Positions 8,062 to 17,007 of a stretch of DNA of 64,000 bases are shown here, one piece after another. Where the stretch lies: contig NZ_JAGGOS010000047.1 in assembly GCF_018614205.1 (NCBI RefSeq), positions 36,676-100,675 of the forward strand, given 5' to 3'. The notes beneath the pieces were generated by a model, which was not told the origin of the DNA, did not search any database, and saw only the letters and a list, made by a program, of their open reading frames with translations. Position 1 is the first letter of the stretch. The number at the start of each line of letters is the position of its first letter. A program made the position numbers and the translations under genes. The DNA comes from Streptomyces sp. ISL-36 (lineage in GTDB: Bacteria > Actinomycetota > Actinomycetes > Streptomycetales > Streptomycetaceae).

Positions 8062-8919
8062 TCAACTCGGGTTGTCCAGGTCCCGCTCAAGGCGCAGAGC
8101 TTCCAGGGCCTCAGCGATATCCAGCCGCTCGTCTCTGTTCCCGTCCCACCGGGCAAGCGTCGCGGCAGCCGCGTGCATAAGGGAGTCCGGCAACCCGGCG
8201 TCGGCGAGAAGGGCCGCCGCGTCCTCAAGCTCTGGGCCCCAACGCCAGGCGCGGGCAGCGGTTTTGGGGATGTAGTCGGTCTCCACGAGGTAGCTGCGGG
8301 TGCGCTTGGCCGCGATCACCAGCAGTTCGTCCGCGACCCCGTACGTGTCCGCCGCCCCGTAGGCCACGGCAGCCAGCACTCGGGAGACCTTCTGGTAGCT
8401 GGAGTACGCGAGCTTGAGTGCGGAGGCTTTGCCGATGCTGTCGCCCAGGACGTGGGTCCGCACATCGGTGCCGGCGAAAAGTTCGGCGATCCGGTCGGCC
8501 TGCTCGACGGCGCCGGAAAGGTAGAGCGTCGGGGACTTGCCGCCCACCGGAGGCGATCCGACCACCGCGGCATCCATGACCGGCATCGGGGCCAGGCGGT
8601 CGGCGATACTCACCACGCGCGACGGTGAGACGGCGTTCGCGTCGACATAGATCGTGCCCGCTTCGGACATGCCGAGCTCGGCTACCTGGCCGGCGGTCTC
8701 CTCCGCTGCGGCGGGAGGGCACAGGGAGAGCAGCACATCGGAGCGGGAGACAAGCTCGGGCAGCGCCGCGCCTTCGAGGCCCGAGCGCTCCGCCCGGCGA
8801 CGAGTCGCGTCGCTACGTCCGTCGGGGCACCACAGCACTGTGTGGCCACGGGCGCGCAGCTGGGCGCCGAAGGCGGATCCCATGCTGCCGGGGTGCAACA
8901 GCCCAACGGTGCTCGTCAT
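8062..8919 (-). CDS. NAD(P)-dependent dehydrogenase, DUF1932 / 6-phosphogluconate dehydrogenase type
   Basis: A 285-residue beta-hydroxyacid dehydrogenase-like protein. The N-terminal dinucleotide loop is GLLHPGSMGSAFG (residues 6-18). A central DAAVVGSPPVGG near 125 and the helix containing LKLAYSSYQKVS carry the family's catalytic-lysine region. The C-terminal helical part resembles DUF1932. It is last in a two-gene leftward unit: its start overlaps the stop of the HAD gene above it (ATGA). Members oxidise 3-hydroxy acids or reduce imines. The substrate here is not evident. Confidence 0.8.
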   Translation of the reverse strand: MTSTVGLLHPGSMGSAFGAQLRARGHTVLWCPDGRSDATRRRAERSGLEGAALPELVSRSDVLLSLCPPAAAEETAGQVAELGMSEAGTIYVDANAVSPSRVVSIADRLAPMPVMDAAVVGSPPVGGKSPTLYLSGAVEQADRIAELFAGTDVRTHVLGDSIGKASALKLAYSSYQKVSRVLAAVAYGAADTYGVADELLVIAAKRTRSYLVETDYIPKTAARAWRWGPELEDAAALLADAGLPDSLMHAAAATLARWDGNRDERLDIAEALEALRLERDLDNPS

Positions 8920-9599
8920 GCCGTGGTCCTTGTGCGGTCGGCGGAGTGCAAAAGCAGCAGGTCGATGGCGGCGCGTGCATGCGGCACCACGTGGTCCGGC
9001 TCGGGATCGTCCGGCGGCCAGGAGCGGCCGTTGCCGATCCAGACGGTGCGCAGTCCTGCGGAGCGTCCGCCGCCGATGTCGTTGACCGGGTTGTCCCCGA
9101 CCATCCAGCCACCGTCGCCCAGCACGGTGCCGCAGCGGGACGCCGCCAGGGCGAAGTGCCGGGTCTGCGGCTTGCGCGCGTCAGCCTCCTCGGAGATGAA
9201 GACGCCGTCCACGCGCTCGGAGATACCGGTGGCCCGCAGCTTGGCGCGCTGGATATCCGCCGCACCGTTGGTCGCCACCCCCACCCGCCAGCCGGCCGCA
9301 CGCAACTCCTCCAAGCCGTTGAGGATCCCGGCGTGGCACGACACCAAGGCCGCGATGTCCGTGCAGTACGTGTGCCACAACTCCGCAGTCGACACGGGCA
9401 GTCGGTACCGAGTGCGGATCGCCTCAAAAGTGGATGGATAGGCCCGCTCGGCCACCATGTCTAGGACGTTCGCCTGATCTTCGTCCTCCAGGCCGTGCTG
9501 GGCGGTGAACTCTGCGGCCCAGCCGGCGAGCGTTCCCCGCCGGTCCACGAGGGTGTTGTCGAGGTCGAAGAGAACGAGAGGCGGCTGCACATCCCGCAC
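8916..9599 (-). CDS. HAD-superfamily hydrolase
   Basis: A 227-residue HAD phosphatase. Motif I is LFDLDNTLVD (residues 10-19) with both aspartates. Motif II is in GVATNGA, the lysine in ARKPQTRHF, and motif IV in MVGDNPVNDI. Cap and length fit phosphoglycolate or pyrimidine-nucleotidase-type enzymes. It begins with GTG and is coupled to the dehydrogenase that follows. The pair may process a phosphorylated intermediate of the left-hand operon, but the two transcription units are separate. Confidence 0.8.
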   Translation of the reverse strand: MRDVQPPLVLFDLDNTLVDRRGTLAGWAAEFTAQHGLEDEDQANVLDMVAERAYPSTFEAIRTRYRLPVSTAELWHTYCTDIAALVSCHAGILNGLEELRAAGWRVGVATNGAADIQRAKLRATGISERVDGVFISEEADARKPQTRHFALAASRCGTVLGDGGWMVGDNPVNDIGGGRSAGLRTVWIGNGRSWPPDDPEPDHVVPHARAAIDLLLLHSADRTRTTA

Positions 9600-9723
9600 C
9601 TTAATGCGCGGCGGTCAGCTGTGTGCTCGGGGCTGCGGGGCGGGTCGAGTGCCCTTCCCGCTGCGCTCTGCGCCGCGCATCGTTCCTTCATGCTGCCAAA
9701 GTGATCAATCTAGACCGATGCGC

Positions 9724-12700
9724 CTACGGCTGCGCCGAGCCCAGGGCGGCATCCTTGTTCCGGCCGGCCCAGCCGTTGTGGGTGCGCCAGAGGAGGTGGA
9801 CACCGTAGACGGCGAGCAGAGTTTCGGCGGACCAGTCCTCGGCCGGAGGCTCGGTGAGGACCAGGTAGAGACGGTCGGCGGGGGCGGCCAGGGTGTGGTT
9901 GATCTCCAGGAGGCGGGCGGCACCCGAGCGGAGGTCGGTGTAGGCGGAGTGACCGGCGCCGAGGATCTCGTATAGGAAGTCGCCATCTTCGGCCGTGCGG
10001 CTGACATCTACGACTTGGGATGACGTCGCCTGTTCGTCGGCCTCGAACAAGGCCGACATCAGGGCGTGGCGCACCGCTTCGTGCTTCTTGCACGTGCGGT
10101 CGGCGGCCGCGGTGGTCTCCAGCGTGTGCAGAAGATTCGTCGCGGAAGGTGTCGTTACGGCGGTGTCCTCGGCGGATGCCATGGGCTCGGCTGCTTCCTG
10201 CTCGGGCTGCGGTGCGGAGGGTGTGGGTGCGGTCTCGGCTGTCGGCTCGGTCAAGGTGGTCATGCGGTGCTGAAGCGTCTCCCGGGCCTGGACCAGAGAG
10301 GGGGACCAGTCCGTTCGCGCCAGGTTCTCGCGGAGACGACTCACGTCCAGGCTGTCGTCCTTGAGGGCGCGATTGGTTTCGGCGGCGAGGTCACGCAAGA
10401 GGTTCAGACTCTGTCTGTCGGGTGAGCCGAGCACTCGTCTTACGTCCACCCAATCCGCCTGGTCGCGGCGGAGTACGCGGTTGGCCATGCCCTTGAGCTC
10501 GGAGAGCCGTTCACGGGCGTTCTCCGGTAGGGCGACGCCGTCGGCGGTCAGTTCGTCGAACACGCCGAGCGCCGCCAGGTAGCGCTCGGCCATCTTCGCC
10601 GAGATGGGCTGGCGTCCACGCTGGTCCGTCGTGAGCAGGCAGTGGTTCCTCTCCTGCGCGAAGACCCAGCAGTCCAGCTTCTCGCCGGGGCGGGGCGGAG
10701 TCGATCCGTGGCGGACGGTCAGGATTAGCGGGACCTTGACCGGCGGGGAGAGCGCTTTGACCTTGTAGCGGCCGCCTGTACCCCGGTCGAGGACGCGGAC
10801 ACGAATGTCGGTGCCGATCTCGGGGACGTCAGCGGCCGCCATCGACGGCTCGGTGGGGGTGGTTCCAGGCCCGGGAGTATCGGTGGTGTCCATGAGGGCA
10901 TCCGGGAGCGGGGAGGTGTGCAGGACGGTCAGGCTCTGGGTGCTGCGGGTGAGAGCGACGTAGAGCTGGCGCAGTCCGGCTGGCCCGCGGTCGGCGATGG
11001 TGGCGGGTTCGACGACGAGGACGTGGTCGTACTCCATGCCCTTCGCCTGGGCGGCGGCGAGAACCGACACGGCCGCGCGGCGCTCTTCGGTGAGGCCGGC
11101 GGTCTGATCCAGATGACGGTTGATCTCGTCGAGCCAGCTGGAGTCGTCGGGGACGATGACGGCCACGGAGCGCAGGGTGTGTCCGTCGCTGGTGCCAATG
11201 AGCTGAGTCGTCTGGGCGACGGTGTCATCGAGCAGTGTCCACGGTTCGACTGCCATCGTCCGGACACTGTCGGCGCCTGCTTCGCGTACCGCTTGCGGGT
11301 AGGGGAGCGAGGGGGCGATTGTGCGAGCCAGGGGTGCGACGAACTCCATGATTTCCGCCGGTACGCGGTAACTGGTGTTCAGTTCGGCGACGTGCCAGTC
11401 GCCGTGGTCGGACAGCAGGGTGCCGAGGCGGTCCCAGTCGGCGTAGGCATGCGGACCCGTGGCTTGGGCGAGATCGCCGAGTACGGTCATGGAGCCGTTG
11501 ACCGCGATGCGTCGGCGCAGTGAGCGTGCCTGCATGGGGGTCAGGTCCTGGGCCTCGTCGATGACGATGTGCCCGTAGCGTTGTGGAGTCTCTCCAGTGA
11601 TGAGGTAGCGCAGCTCTTCCAGGCAGACGCGGTCGTCGAGGGTCCAGAGGTCGGCGTCCGCCGTGGCTGCCCTCGGACGGTGAAGGGCTGCCTGCTCCTC
11701 CGGGTCGAGGACGCCGTCGGCGCAGGTGCGCAGGAGTTCGGGGGAGTCGTAGAGGCTTCGGAGGGCTTCCCTGTCACCGGGCGACTGCCAGACGCGTTCG
11801 ATCAGCCGCTCGACCTGGCGGTTGCGTTCCAGGTCCCGGCGGATCGTGTCTCCTTGGCTGCGGCGTGGGGCCAGAGCAACGAGTTCCTGCAGCAGGCGGT
11901 CCACGAGCAGACTGCGGAAGCGGTTGCGGCGCTCTCGGTAGGAGCCGTCGCCCTCGCGTGCCTCCTGGAGAAGGACACATCGCCGTCCCAGAGGCGGTTC
12001 ATCTGAACCGCGTTGATGTTCCGGGTGCCGAGGGTCGGGAGGACCTGGCCGACGTAATCGAGGAAGCGCTCGTGCGGGCCGATGACCAGGACATCCTGCG
12101 CCTTGAAGTGGTCGTTGTTGACGAGCCACGTCACGCGGTGCAGGCCGACCGCGGACTTTCCGGTGCCCGGGCCGCCCTGCACGACAAGGATGTCGGCGGG
12201 AGAACCGGTGACGAGATCCATCTGATCGCGGCGGATGGTCTCGACGATGTCCCGCATGCTGCCACTGCGGGAGCGCTGGAGCTCTCGCAGGAGGAAGTCA
12301 TCGGGCGGCTGTTGTCTCTGCCGATGGAGCTGGGCGACATCGGACGGGGTAGGAGCCGACGGGACCGCTGGCGTCTCGGACGCCGCGACCTTGGAATCGT
12401 CCTGGACCCCCGCTTGGGGCTCGGTGCCATCGATGACAGACGGCGTGGTGGGAGAAACGACGGAGATTTCATCGACGTACGCTTCGACGACGTTCTTCGC
12501 GCAGCGCAACTGTCTCCGCAGGAGCACTTCACCTGGCGCCTCGGGCAGGGCCTTCGCCCACTTCTCCGCCACCGGGGCGGTCCACAGCACTACGACGGTC
12601 TCGCGGGTCTCGACGTCGGAAACGGCACGGCGGCCGATGTAGAAGGTGTCCGACTCTTCGCCCGGCTGGACCTTGACGCGGCTGACGACCAGCGACGCGT

Positions 12701-12893
12701 CCCCGAGGCCGGCGTATTCTGCGGCCTTCTGCTCGGCGTCCTTCCGGTTGGCGACGCTGTCCTTGCCGCTGGCGGAGGCCGCGGCGATCGAGCCGCCGCT
12801 CAGTTCGGCCAGTCGCTTCTCATAGCAGTCGTAGGCGCGGTCCACCGCCTTCTGCTCTTCGGCGATGATCTCGTCGCGCGTGGTGGTGCTCAT
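9724..12893 (-). pseudogene. UvrD/HelD-like superfamily 1 helicase, split by a frameshift
   Basis: Two overlapping frames together encode one helicase of about 1,055 residues. The 5' frame starts at ATG 12893 after GGGGAGGGG and carries Walker A, GGPGTGKS. The 3' frame carries DEAQDL (motif II), GDLAQAT (motif III), QAKGMEYDHV (motif V) and VALTRS (motif VI). Homology passes from one frame to the other near 11960-12000, where the downstream frame lies one base back. One missing base, or a -1 ribosomal shift, would join them. The C-terminal third is Ala/Thr/Glu-rich and unassigned. The switch region contains AGGAGG, tandem rare Arg codons in the upstream frame, but no canonical slippery heptamer. 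It lies downstream of the SMC-like ATPase unit in the same orientation. A sequencing error cannot be excluded. Confidence 0.75.
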
Positions 12894-12934
12894 GTACGTC
12901 CCCTCCCCCTGCGGCGCTCCAAGAGACGCCGCGC

Positions 12935-12952
12935 GCCGGGCATATGCCCGGC
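12935..12952. promoter_or_regulatory. 18-bp perfect palindrome upstream of the helicase
   Basis: GCCGGGCATATGCCCGGC is a perfect 18-bp palindrome 42 bases upstream of the helicase start. It lies between that gene and the small Cys/His-rich gene. With no loop it fits a dimeric repressor operator better than a terminator. It may give the helicase its own promoter control. Confidence 0.4.
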
Positions 12953-13000
12953 CCCCGGCAAAAGACTTATCAGACGCATGGGCCAGCTGTGAATATTCGG

Positions 13001-13375
13001 TCAACGAGGCAATTCCCGTACTAGTTCGCTGACTTCCGCACGCCATGAGTGGACCTGGTCTCGGGTAGGACCGATCTCGTACTGGTGGTAGTGGCACCCG
13101 AGGCAGAGGTGCGACCAGACGGCGTTGGCCCTGCGGGCGATGGTCGCGGCGGTGTAGCAGCGCAGGCAGAGCATCTTCGCCCGCGTGGTGATGCCGGCCA
13201 GTCCCGGCATCGCGGCGTCGAGCGTGCGGTCGACCGCGATCTCCAGGGCGGTCCGCAGCGCTAGGGAGGCTCCACGGTGCCGACCGGCCGCCGAGGCTTC
13301 GACGCTGGGGTCGGAGAGCAACTGGTCGGCTGTCAGCAGCAGCTCGTCGATCGAAGTACTTGCGGCGCCGGTCAC
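13001..13375 (-). CDS. Small helical Cys/His-rich protein coupled to the SMC-like ATPase
   Basis: A 124-residue, mostly helical protein that starts with GTG overlapping the ATPase stop (GTGA). Near the C-terminus it has CLRC (about residue 70) and CLGCHYH (about 92), which may bind a metal. The ending pattern (CHYHQYEIGPTRDQVHSW) recalls small actinobacterial HEPN-like proteins, but I am not certain of this. Tight coupling to the ATPase suggests a partner or effector subunit, as in two- or three-gene defence systems. No nuclease motif of the HNH type is complete. Confidence 0.6.
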   Translation of the reverse strand: MTGAASTSIDELLLTADQLLSDPSVEASAAGRHRGASLALRTALEIAVDRTLDAAMPGLAGITTRAKMLCLRCYTAATIARRANAVWSHLCLGCHYHQYEIGPTRDQVHSWRAEVSELVRELPR

Positions 13376-15831
13376 TTTGCCACCTCCGTCTTGCGCACCT
13401 TCTGCGCGAGCTCGCTGATCTCGGTCACGAAGCGGTGCGCGTCGACGATGCGGGTTCCCGTGGCGTGGGCACCGCTCTGACACTGCTTGAGGAGGTCCAC
13501 CGCACGCGGGCCGCAACGGGTGCGGAGCTCCCGGTAGACATCGCCGGTGCGGCCGATGTCGCCGAAGAAGGCCAGCGCGGCCATCTTCATGAGCTTGTCC
13601 GCGTCGGCCATGGCGGACTGCAGATCGTGCTCGGAGCCCCCGGAGCGGAGGTGCTGCACCCAGGCCGCCTCGACGAAGGCGTTCTCCAGCGCGATCCTGC
13701 ACAGTGCGGGGAGCACGTGGGTGCGGGCCGCCTCCGGAAGACTCTCGGTACTGGCGAGAGCCCTGGCATCCGCGATCGCCTGGCGGACCGGATCGGTCAC
13801 CGCCTTGACGTTCACCTTGGACGCCTTGCCCCGCTCGACCTCGAACACCGTGACCGGCAGCTCCTGGGTCGTGAAAGCGCGCTGAAGCCGGGTGTCGTGG
13901 GTGAACACGACCACCTGCCGGTGCTCGCCGAGCTCGTGCAGGACCTGGGCGAGCCCGTTGACCTTGGCCGGGTCCATGGACTGCACGGGGTCATCAATGA
14001 CGATGAAGCCGAACGGGCTGTCGGCGGTGGCCGCACGGGGCAGGAACAAGGACAGCGCGAGAGAGTGCTGCTCTCCCTGGCTCATGACGCTCAGCGCCGA
14101 AGCCTCCTCCCCGTCGACGGTGACGTCCATGACAAGCTTGCGGACGTTGGCCCTTTCGCTGCCCTGGAGGCTCACCGACTGGAGGTCAATGTCGCTCTCC
14201 TGGCGAAGCTTCTCCCAGATGCGCTGGGAGTGGCCGGTGAAGCCCTCCATACGCCTCTCCCGCAGCTCCGCGGTGAGCGTCTTGACCCAGGTGCGGGCCT
14301 TCCTTACAAGGCCGAGTCGGGGCTCGGCGTCTGCCGCGGTGCGGGCCATTTCCGTCCAGCTCGCCAGGCGCGTGACGAGCTGACGCCACCGTTCGTCCCG
14401 CTTCTCCAGCTCCCGGACGGCGTTGTCCTTCACGGCGGCGCAGGCGGCGGCCAGGGTCAAGGCGGTGTCGTGGAAGCGCTGCACGAGCTGAGCCGGATCG
14501 CTGATCGCACGGCAGGCAAGCCATTCGTTCCAGGGATCGGTCAGGGCGGCCGGGATCCGCTGAGGCGTCTCGATGAGGTTCTGAGCCGCCCGTGCCGCCG
14601 ACCGCAGTTCGCTGCGCGCGTCCTCGGCGGTCTTCGCCTCCTTCCGGAGCAGGGCGATCTGGGCACCGGCGTCGGCGGCCCACGCGGCGTCGAGGACCCG
14701 TTCCGTGCCACAGACCGGGCAGGACCCTTCGTCGGGATGACGGTTGCTGTGGGCCAGGGCCTTCTCCAGCAGGCCGGCGCGCTGCAACGCGTCCTCGGCC
14801 CCGCTCAGGCGCACGTCCTCGACTCCGGCGAGTGCCTCGCGCAGCCGGTCCACCGCTGCTCCGACCTGCTCCAGGTCAGGGCCCCGCATGTCGACCGCGG
14901 CACGCAGTTCGGTGAGGAGACCGTCATCGTCGGAGGGCAGGCCCGCCACGAGTCCGTCCAGCGCCTCGAAGTCAGGCCGGCCCTTCGTCTCAATGGCGAC
15001 GAGCGCCTGGACCGCACGCTCGTCGTCCTCGAGTGCGTACAGCGCGGCCGTGATTTCCGGCAGCTCGTTCTTCGCCGCCTTGACCGCGTCGCCCAGCGCC
15101 TTCTCCTGCAGCCCAAGGTGGTTGTACGCGGCGCTCAGGTGCCCGAGTCCGAGGATCGTGGCGATGGAGTCATACATCTGGGAGGGCTTGCCGCTGATCA
15201 TCCGGCCGAGGTCGACGTACGACAGAAAGGGACGGTAGTCCGTCAGGGCCTGCTTCCACGCCGCCTGGTCGAGGGGGACTGCGCCGTGTCCCGGACGCCG
15301 GAACGTGCCCACGCAGTCCGTGATGTCGTGGCCGGTCCAGGCGCGAGTGAGCGTGCTCCGGCCGGAGTCGCCCTCTACGGCGAGCTTGACCTCGATCTCC
15401 GTCTTGGCCCCGTCGTGAAGGTTGCGCCAGTTGCTGGTGCGCGTCGCGTCCTGCCCGAGCCAACGCATGTTCGTGCCGGTGAACGCCGTCTCGATGGCTT
15501 CGGCGATGCTGGACTTCCCCGAGCCGTTGCGGCCCACGACGAGCGTGACACCCGGGCGGGGGCTGAGGTTCAGCCAGGCCCGGGGGCCGATGCCGCGGAA
15601 ACCTTCCACAGAGACGGAGTCGAGAAAGATCCGGCCCATGGGCGAGTTCCCCGGGGTCTGCGCGCTGCCGAGTGCCTCGGTCAGGAGTGCCTTCACGGGC
15701 TCGCCGAGGGGCGCGGCAGCCAGACGTGTCTCCACCAGGTCTGCGAGCGGCACGGACTCGGTGGCAGGGGCCTGTTGGGCGAGGGGCGCGGAAGGGGACG
15801 CGGCAGGCTCGTTCTGTTCCGAACTGGTCAT
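13372..15831 (-). CDS. Rad50/SMC-like ATPase with CPVC zinc hook
   Basis: An 819-residue ATPase of the RecF/Rad50/SMC class. Walker A is GRNGSGKSS (100-108). Long coiled-coil segments flank CPVCG (371-375), a Rad50-type zinc hook. The ABC signature-like MSQGEQHSLALSLF is near 583-596, and Walker B FIVIDDPVQSMD near 609-620. An HTHD-like tail (VVVFTHDTRLQ) follows. The ATG at 15831 has AAGGAG upstream; the longer frame to 15933 lacks one. Such stand-alone SMC-like ATPases sense or load on DNA ends and occur in defence systems such as Lamassu, but no LmuA-type effector is recognisable. The next gene is coupled by overlap. I infer a DNA-sensing core of a defence operon. Confidence 0.85.
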   Translation of the reverse strand: MTSSEQNEPAASPSAPLAQQAPATESVPLADLVETRLAAAPLGEPVKALLTEALGSAQTPGNSPMGRIFLDSVSVEGFRGIGPRAWLNLSPRPGVTLVVGRNGSGKSSIAEAIETAFTGTNMRWLGQDATRTSNWRNLHDGAKTEIEVKLAVEGDSGRSTLTRAWTGHDITDCVGTFRRPGHGAVPLDQAAWKQALTDYRPFLSYVDLGRMISGKPSQMYDSIATILGLGHLSAAYNHLGLQEKALGDAVKAAKNELPEITAALYALEDDERAVQALVAIETKGRPDFEALDGLVAGLPSDDDGLLTELRAAVDMRGPDLEQVGAAVDRLREALAGVEDVRLSGAEDALQRAGLLEKALAHSNRHPDEGSCPVCGTERVLDAAWAADAGAQIALLRKEAKTAEDARSELRSAARAAQNLIETPQRIPAALTDPWNEWLACRAISDPAQLVQRFHDTALTLAAACAAVKDNAVRELEKRDERWRQLVTRLASWTEMARTAADAEPRLGLVRKARTWVKTLTAELRERRMEGFTGHSQRIWEKLRQESDIDLQSVSLQGSERANVRKLVMDVTVDGEEASALSVMSQGEQHSLALSLFLPRAATADSPFGFIVIDDPVQSMDPAKVNGLAQVLHELGEHRQVVVFTHDTRLQRAFTTQELPVTVFEVERGKASKVNVKAVTDPVRQAIADARALASTESLPEAARTHVLPALCRIALENAFVEAAWVQHLRSGGSEHDLQSAMADADKLMKMAALAFFGDIGRTGDVYRELRTRCGPRAVDLLKQCQSGAHATGTRIVDAHRFVTEISELAQKVRKTEVAK

Positions 15832-16141
15832 TGGGAAGCTCCTTGATCCGGTACTTGACTGGGAGGTGGCGCAACAGCTGTGCTGCGGGGGCGTCGGGTT
15901 ATCCGCGTGCGTCGGTTCCGATGAGCTCGACACCCAGAGATGTCGGAGATGACGAAGTCGACAGGGGCGGCGGTCGGTCGCCGATGGCGTGCGCGCGTCG
16001 CACGTACGCCGGTGGGCGGTTCCCCGTCAGCGGTCAGCCGCCGAGGGTGTACTCGAGGCCGTCTGCTCGAAGGGCGGCCTCCGCGTGAGAGCGCCGTCTC
16101 GGGACACCTCTCAGGCGGCCGGGGAGGGAGACTCCTCGACG
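15832..16141. other. Intergenic region with no recognised gene
   Basis: About 310 bases between the SMC-like ATPase start and the end of the secreted-protein gene. Both neighbours are leftward, so it should hold the ATPase promoter. Short open frames exist on both strands, but none shows family likeness or a good ribosome site. Confidence 0.4.
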
Positions 16142-16774
16142 TCAGCCGACCTTCTGCCAGTCCTGGCAGCCGCTGGTCTTGAAGTACTCGCCCTTGTTGA
16201 CGGTGACGCGGCCCTGGCCCTGGATGTTGTCGTTGGCGATGATCGCGTCGAACTCGCCGGAGGCGTTCTTCAGGCGCGCCCAGTAGCAGTTGGGGATGAT
16301 GCTGTCCTTCTCCGGGCCAGAGGTCCGGTAAGTGCCGGCCTGGATGTCCTCGCCCACGAGGTACTGGCCTTCGCCCGAGAAGCCGCTCGGGGGGCCGGAC
16401 TCCTTCACCGGCTTCGGTTTGGCGGTGACCGTCGCCTTGACCGTCTCGGTGACAGTCACGGCTGGCTTCGGTTCGCCCGCGGCGGCCTTGGTGACCGTGA
16501 CGGCCGGGGCGGGACCCGAGGAGCCCGCCGTAGCGCCGGACTCTCCGCCGCCACCTATCGAGGCACCGAGGATCAGCGCGACGAGCGCCGTCGCGCCGTG
16601 GGTGAGCCAGACCTTGCGGCGCGAAGGCGTGCGCCCGGCGGGCGGCAGGCCCGGCACGGGCGGCTGGGTGAACGTGTGCGGCGTCGCTTGCGGAGGCACC
16701 GTTGCCCAGCCGGGGCCGGCGCCCATGCCTTCCGACGGCTGGTGGGCGGGCGGCATCGAGGACATGTCAGTCAT
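16142..16774 (-). CDS. Membrane-anchored protein with extracytoplasmic C-terminal domain
   Basis: A 210-residue protein starting at ATG 16774 after GGAGG. The N-terminus is proline-rich and cytoplasmic (residues 1-50). One membrane segment follows (about 56-75, ATALVALILGASIGG). Next is a Thr/Val/Pro/Lys-rich linker, then a C-terminal domain (about 135-210) with paired cysteines (NCYWARL and SGCQDW) and VGEDIQAGTYRTSG. This domain is common in actinobacterial secreted proteins of unknown function. It sits between two defence-like units but need not belong to either. Confidence 0.75.
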   Translation of the reverse strand: MTDMSSMPPAHQPSEGMGAGPGWATVPPQATPHTFTQPPVPGLPPAGRTPSRRKVWLTHGATALVALILGASIGGGGESGATAGSSGPAPAVTVTKAAAGEPKPAVTVTETVKATVTAKPKPVKESGPPSGFSGEGQYLVGEDIQAGTYRTSGPEKDSIIPNCYWARLKNASGEFDAIIANDNIQGQGRVTVNKGEYFKTSGCQDWQKVG

Positions 16775-16874
16775 GGGGAGACCTCCGGATCGCGACTGCG
16801 GCGAGCACCGGGTGTCGGTGCGCCGAACGAGCACCAGAGTGGGACCGGAAGGCTCAGAAATTTGTTGGAGATGC

Positions 16875-16892
16875 TGATAACCGGGGTTATCA
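16875..16892. promoter_or_regulatory. Inverted repeat TGATAACC-GG-GGTTATCA
   Basis: Two perfect 8-bp arms separated by GG, AT-rich for this genome. It lies in the 233-base divergent region between the leftward membrane-protein gene (start 16774) and the rightward restriction-modification operon (start 17008). Its symmetry and place suggest a repressor operator controlling the RM operon or both directions. No regulator gene lies directly beside it. Confidence 0.55.
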
Positions 16893-17007
16893 ACTTTCCC
16901 CTCTTACTCCTTTCCCCTTCGCTGTAGGGTTCTGCCTGCCTCGGTGGCCGCTGATCGGCCGGTGAGGATGCCCGAACAGGACCGGGACGGAAGGGGGAGT
17001 GGAGCGA

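Noticed and set aside
11940..12010. Canonical -1 programmed frameshift signal in the helicase
   Set aside because: No X-XXY-YYZ heptamer is present at the switch; an indel or sequencing error is simpler.
13360..15846. Long rightward open frame of 828 codons opposite the SMC-like ATPase
   Set aside because: It mirrors the ATPase codons in a GC-rich genome, has Val/Arg/Gly/Leu-rich composition and no motif, while the opposite strand carries all ATPase motifs.
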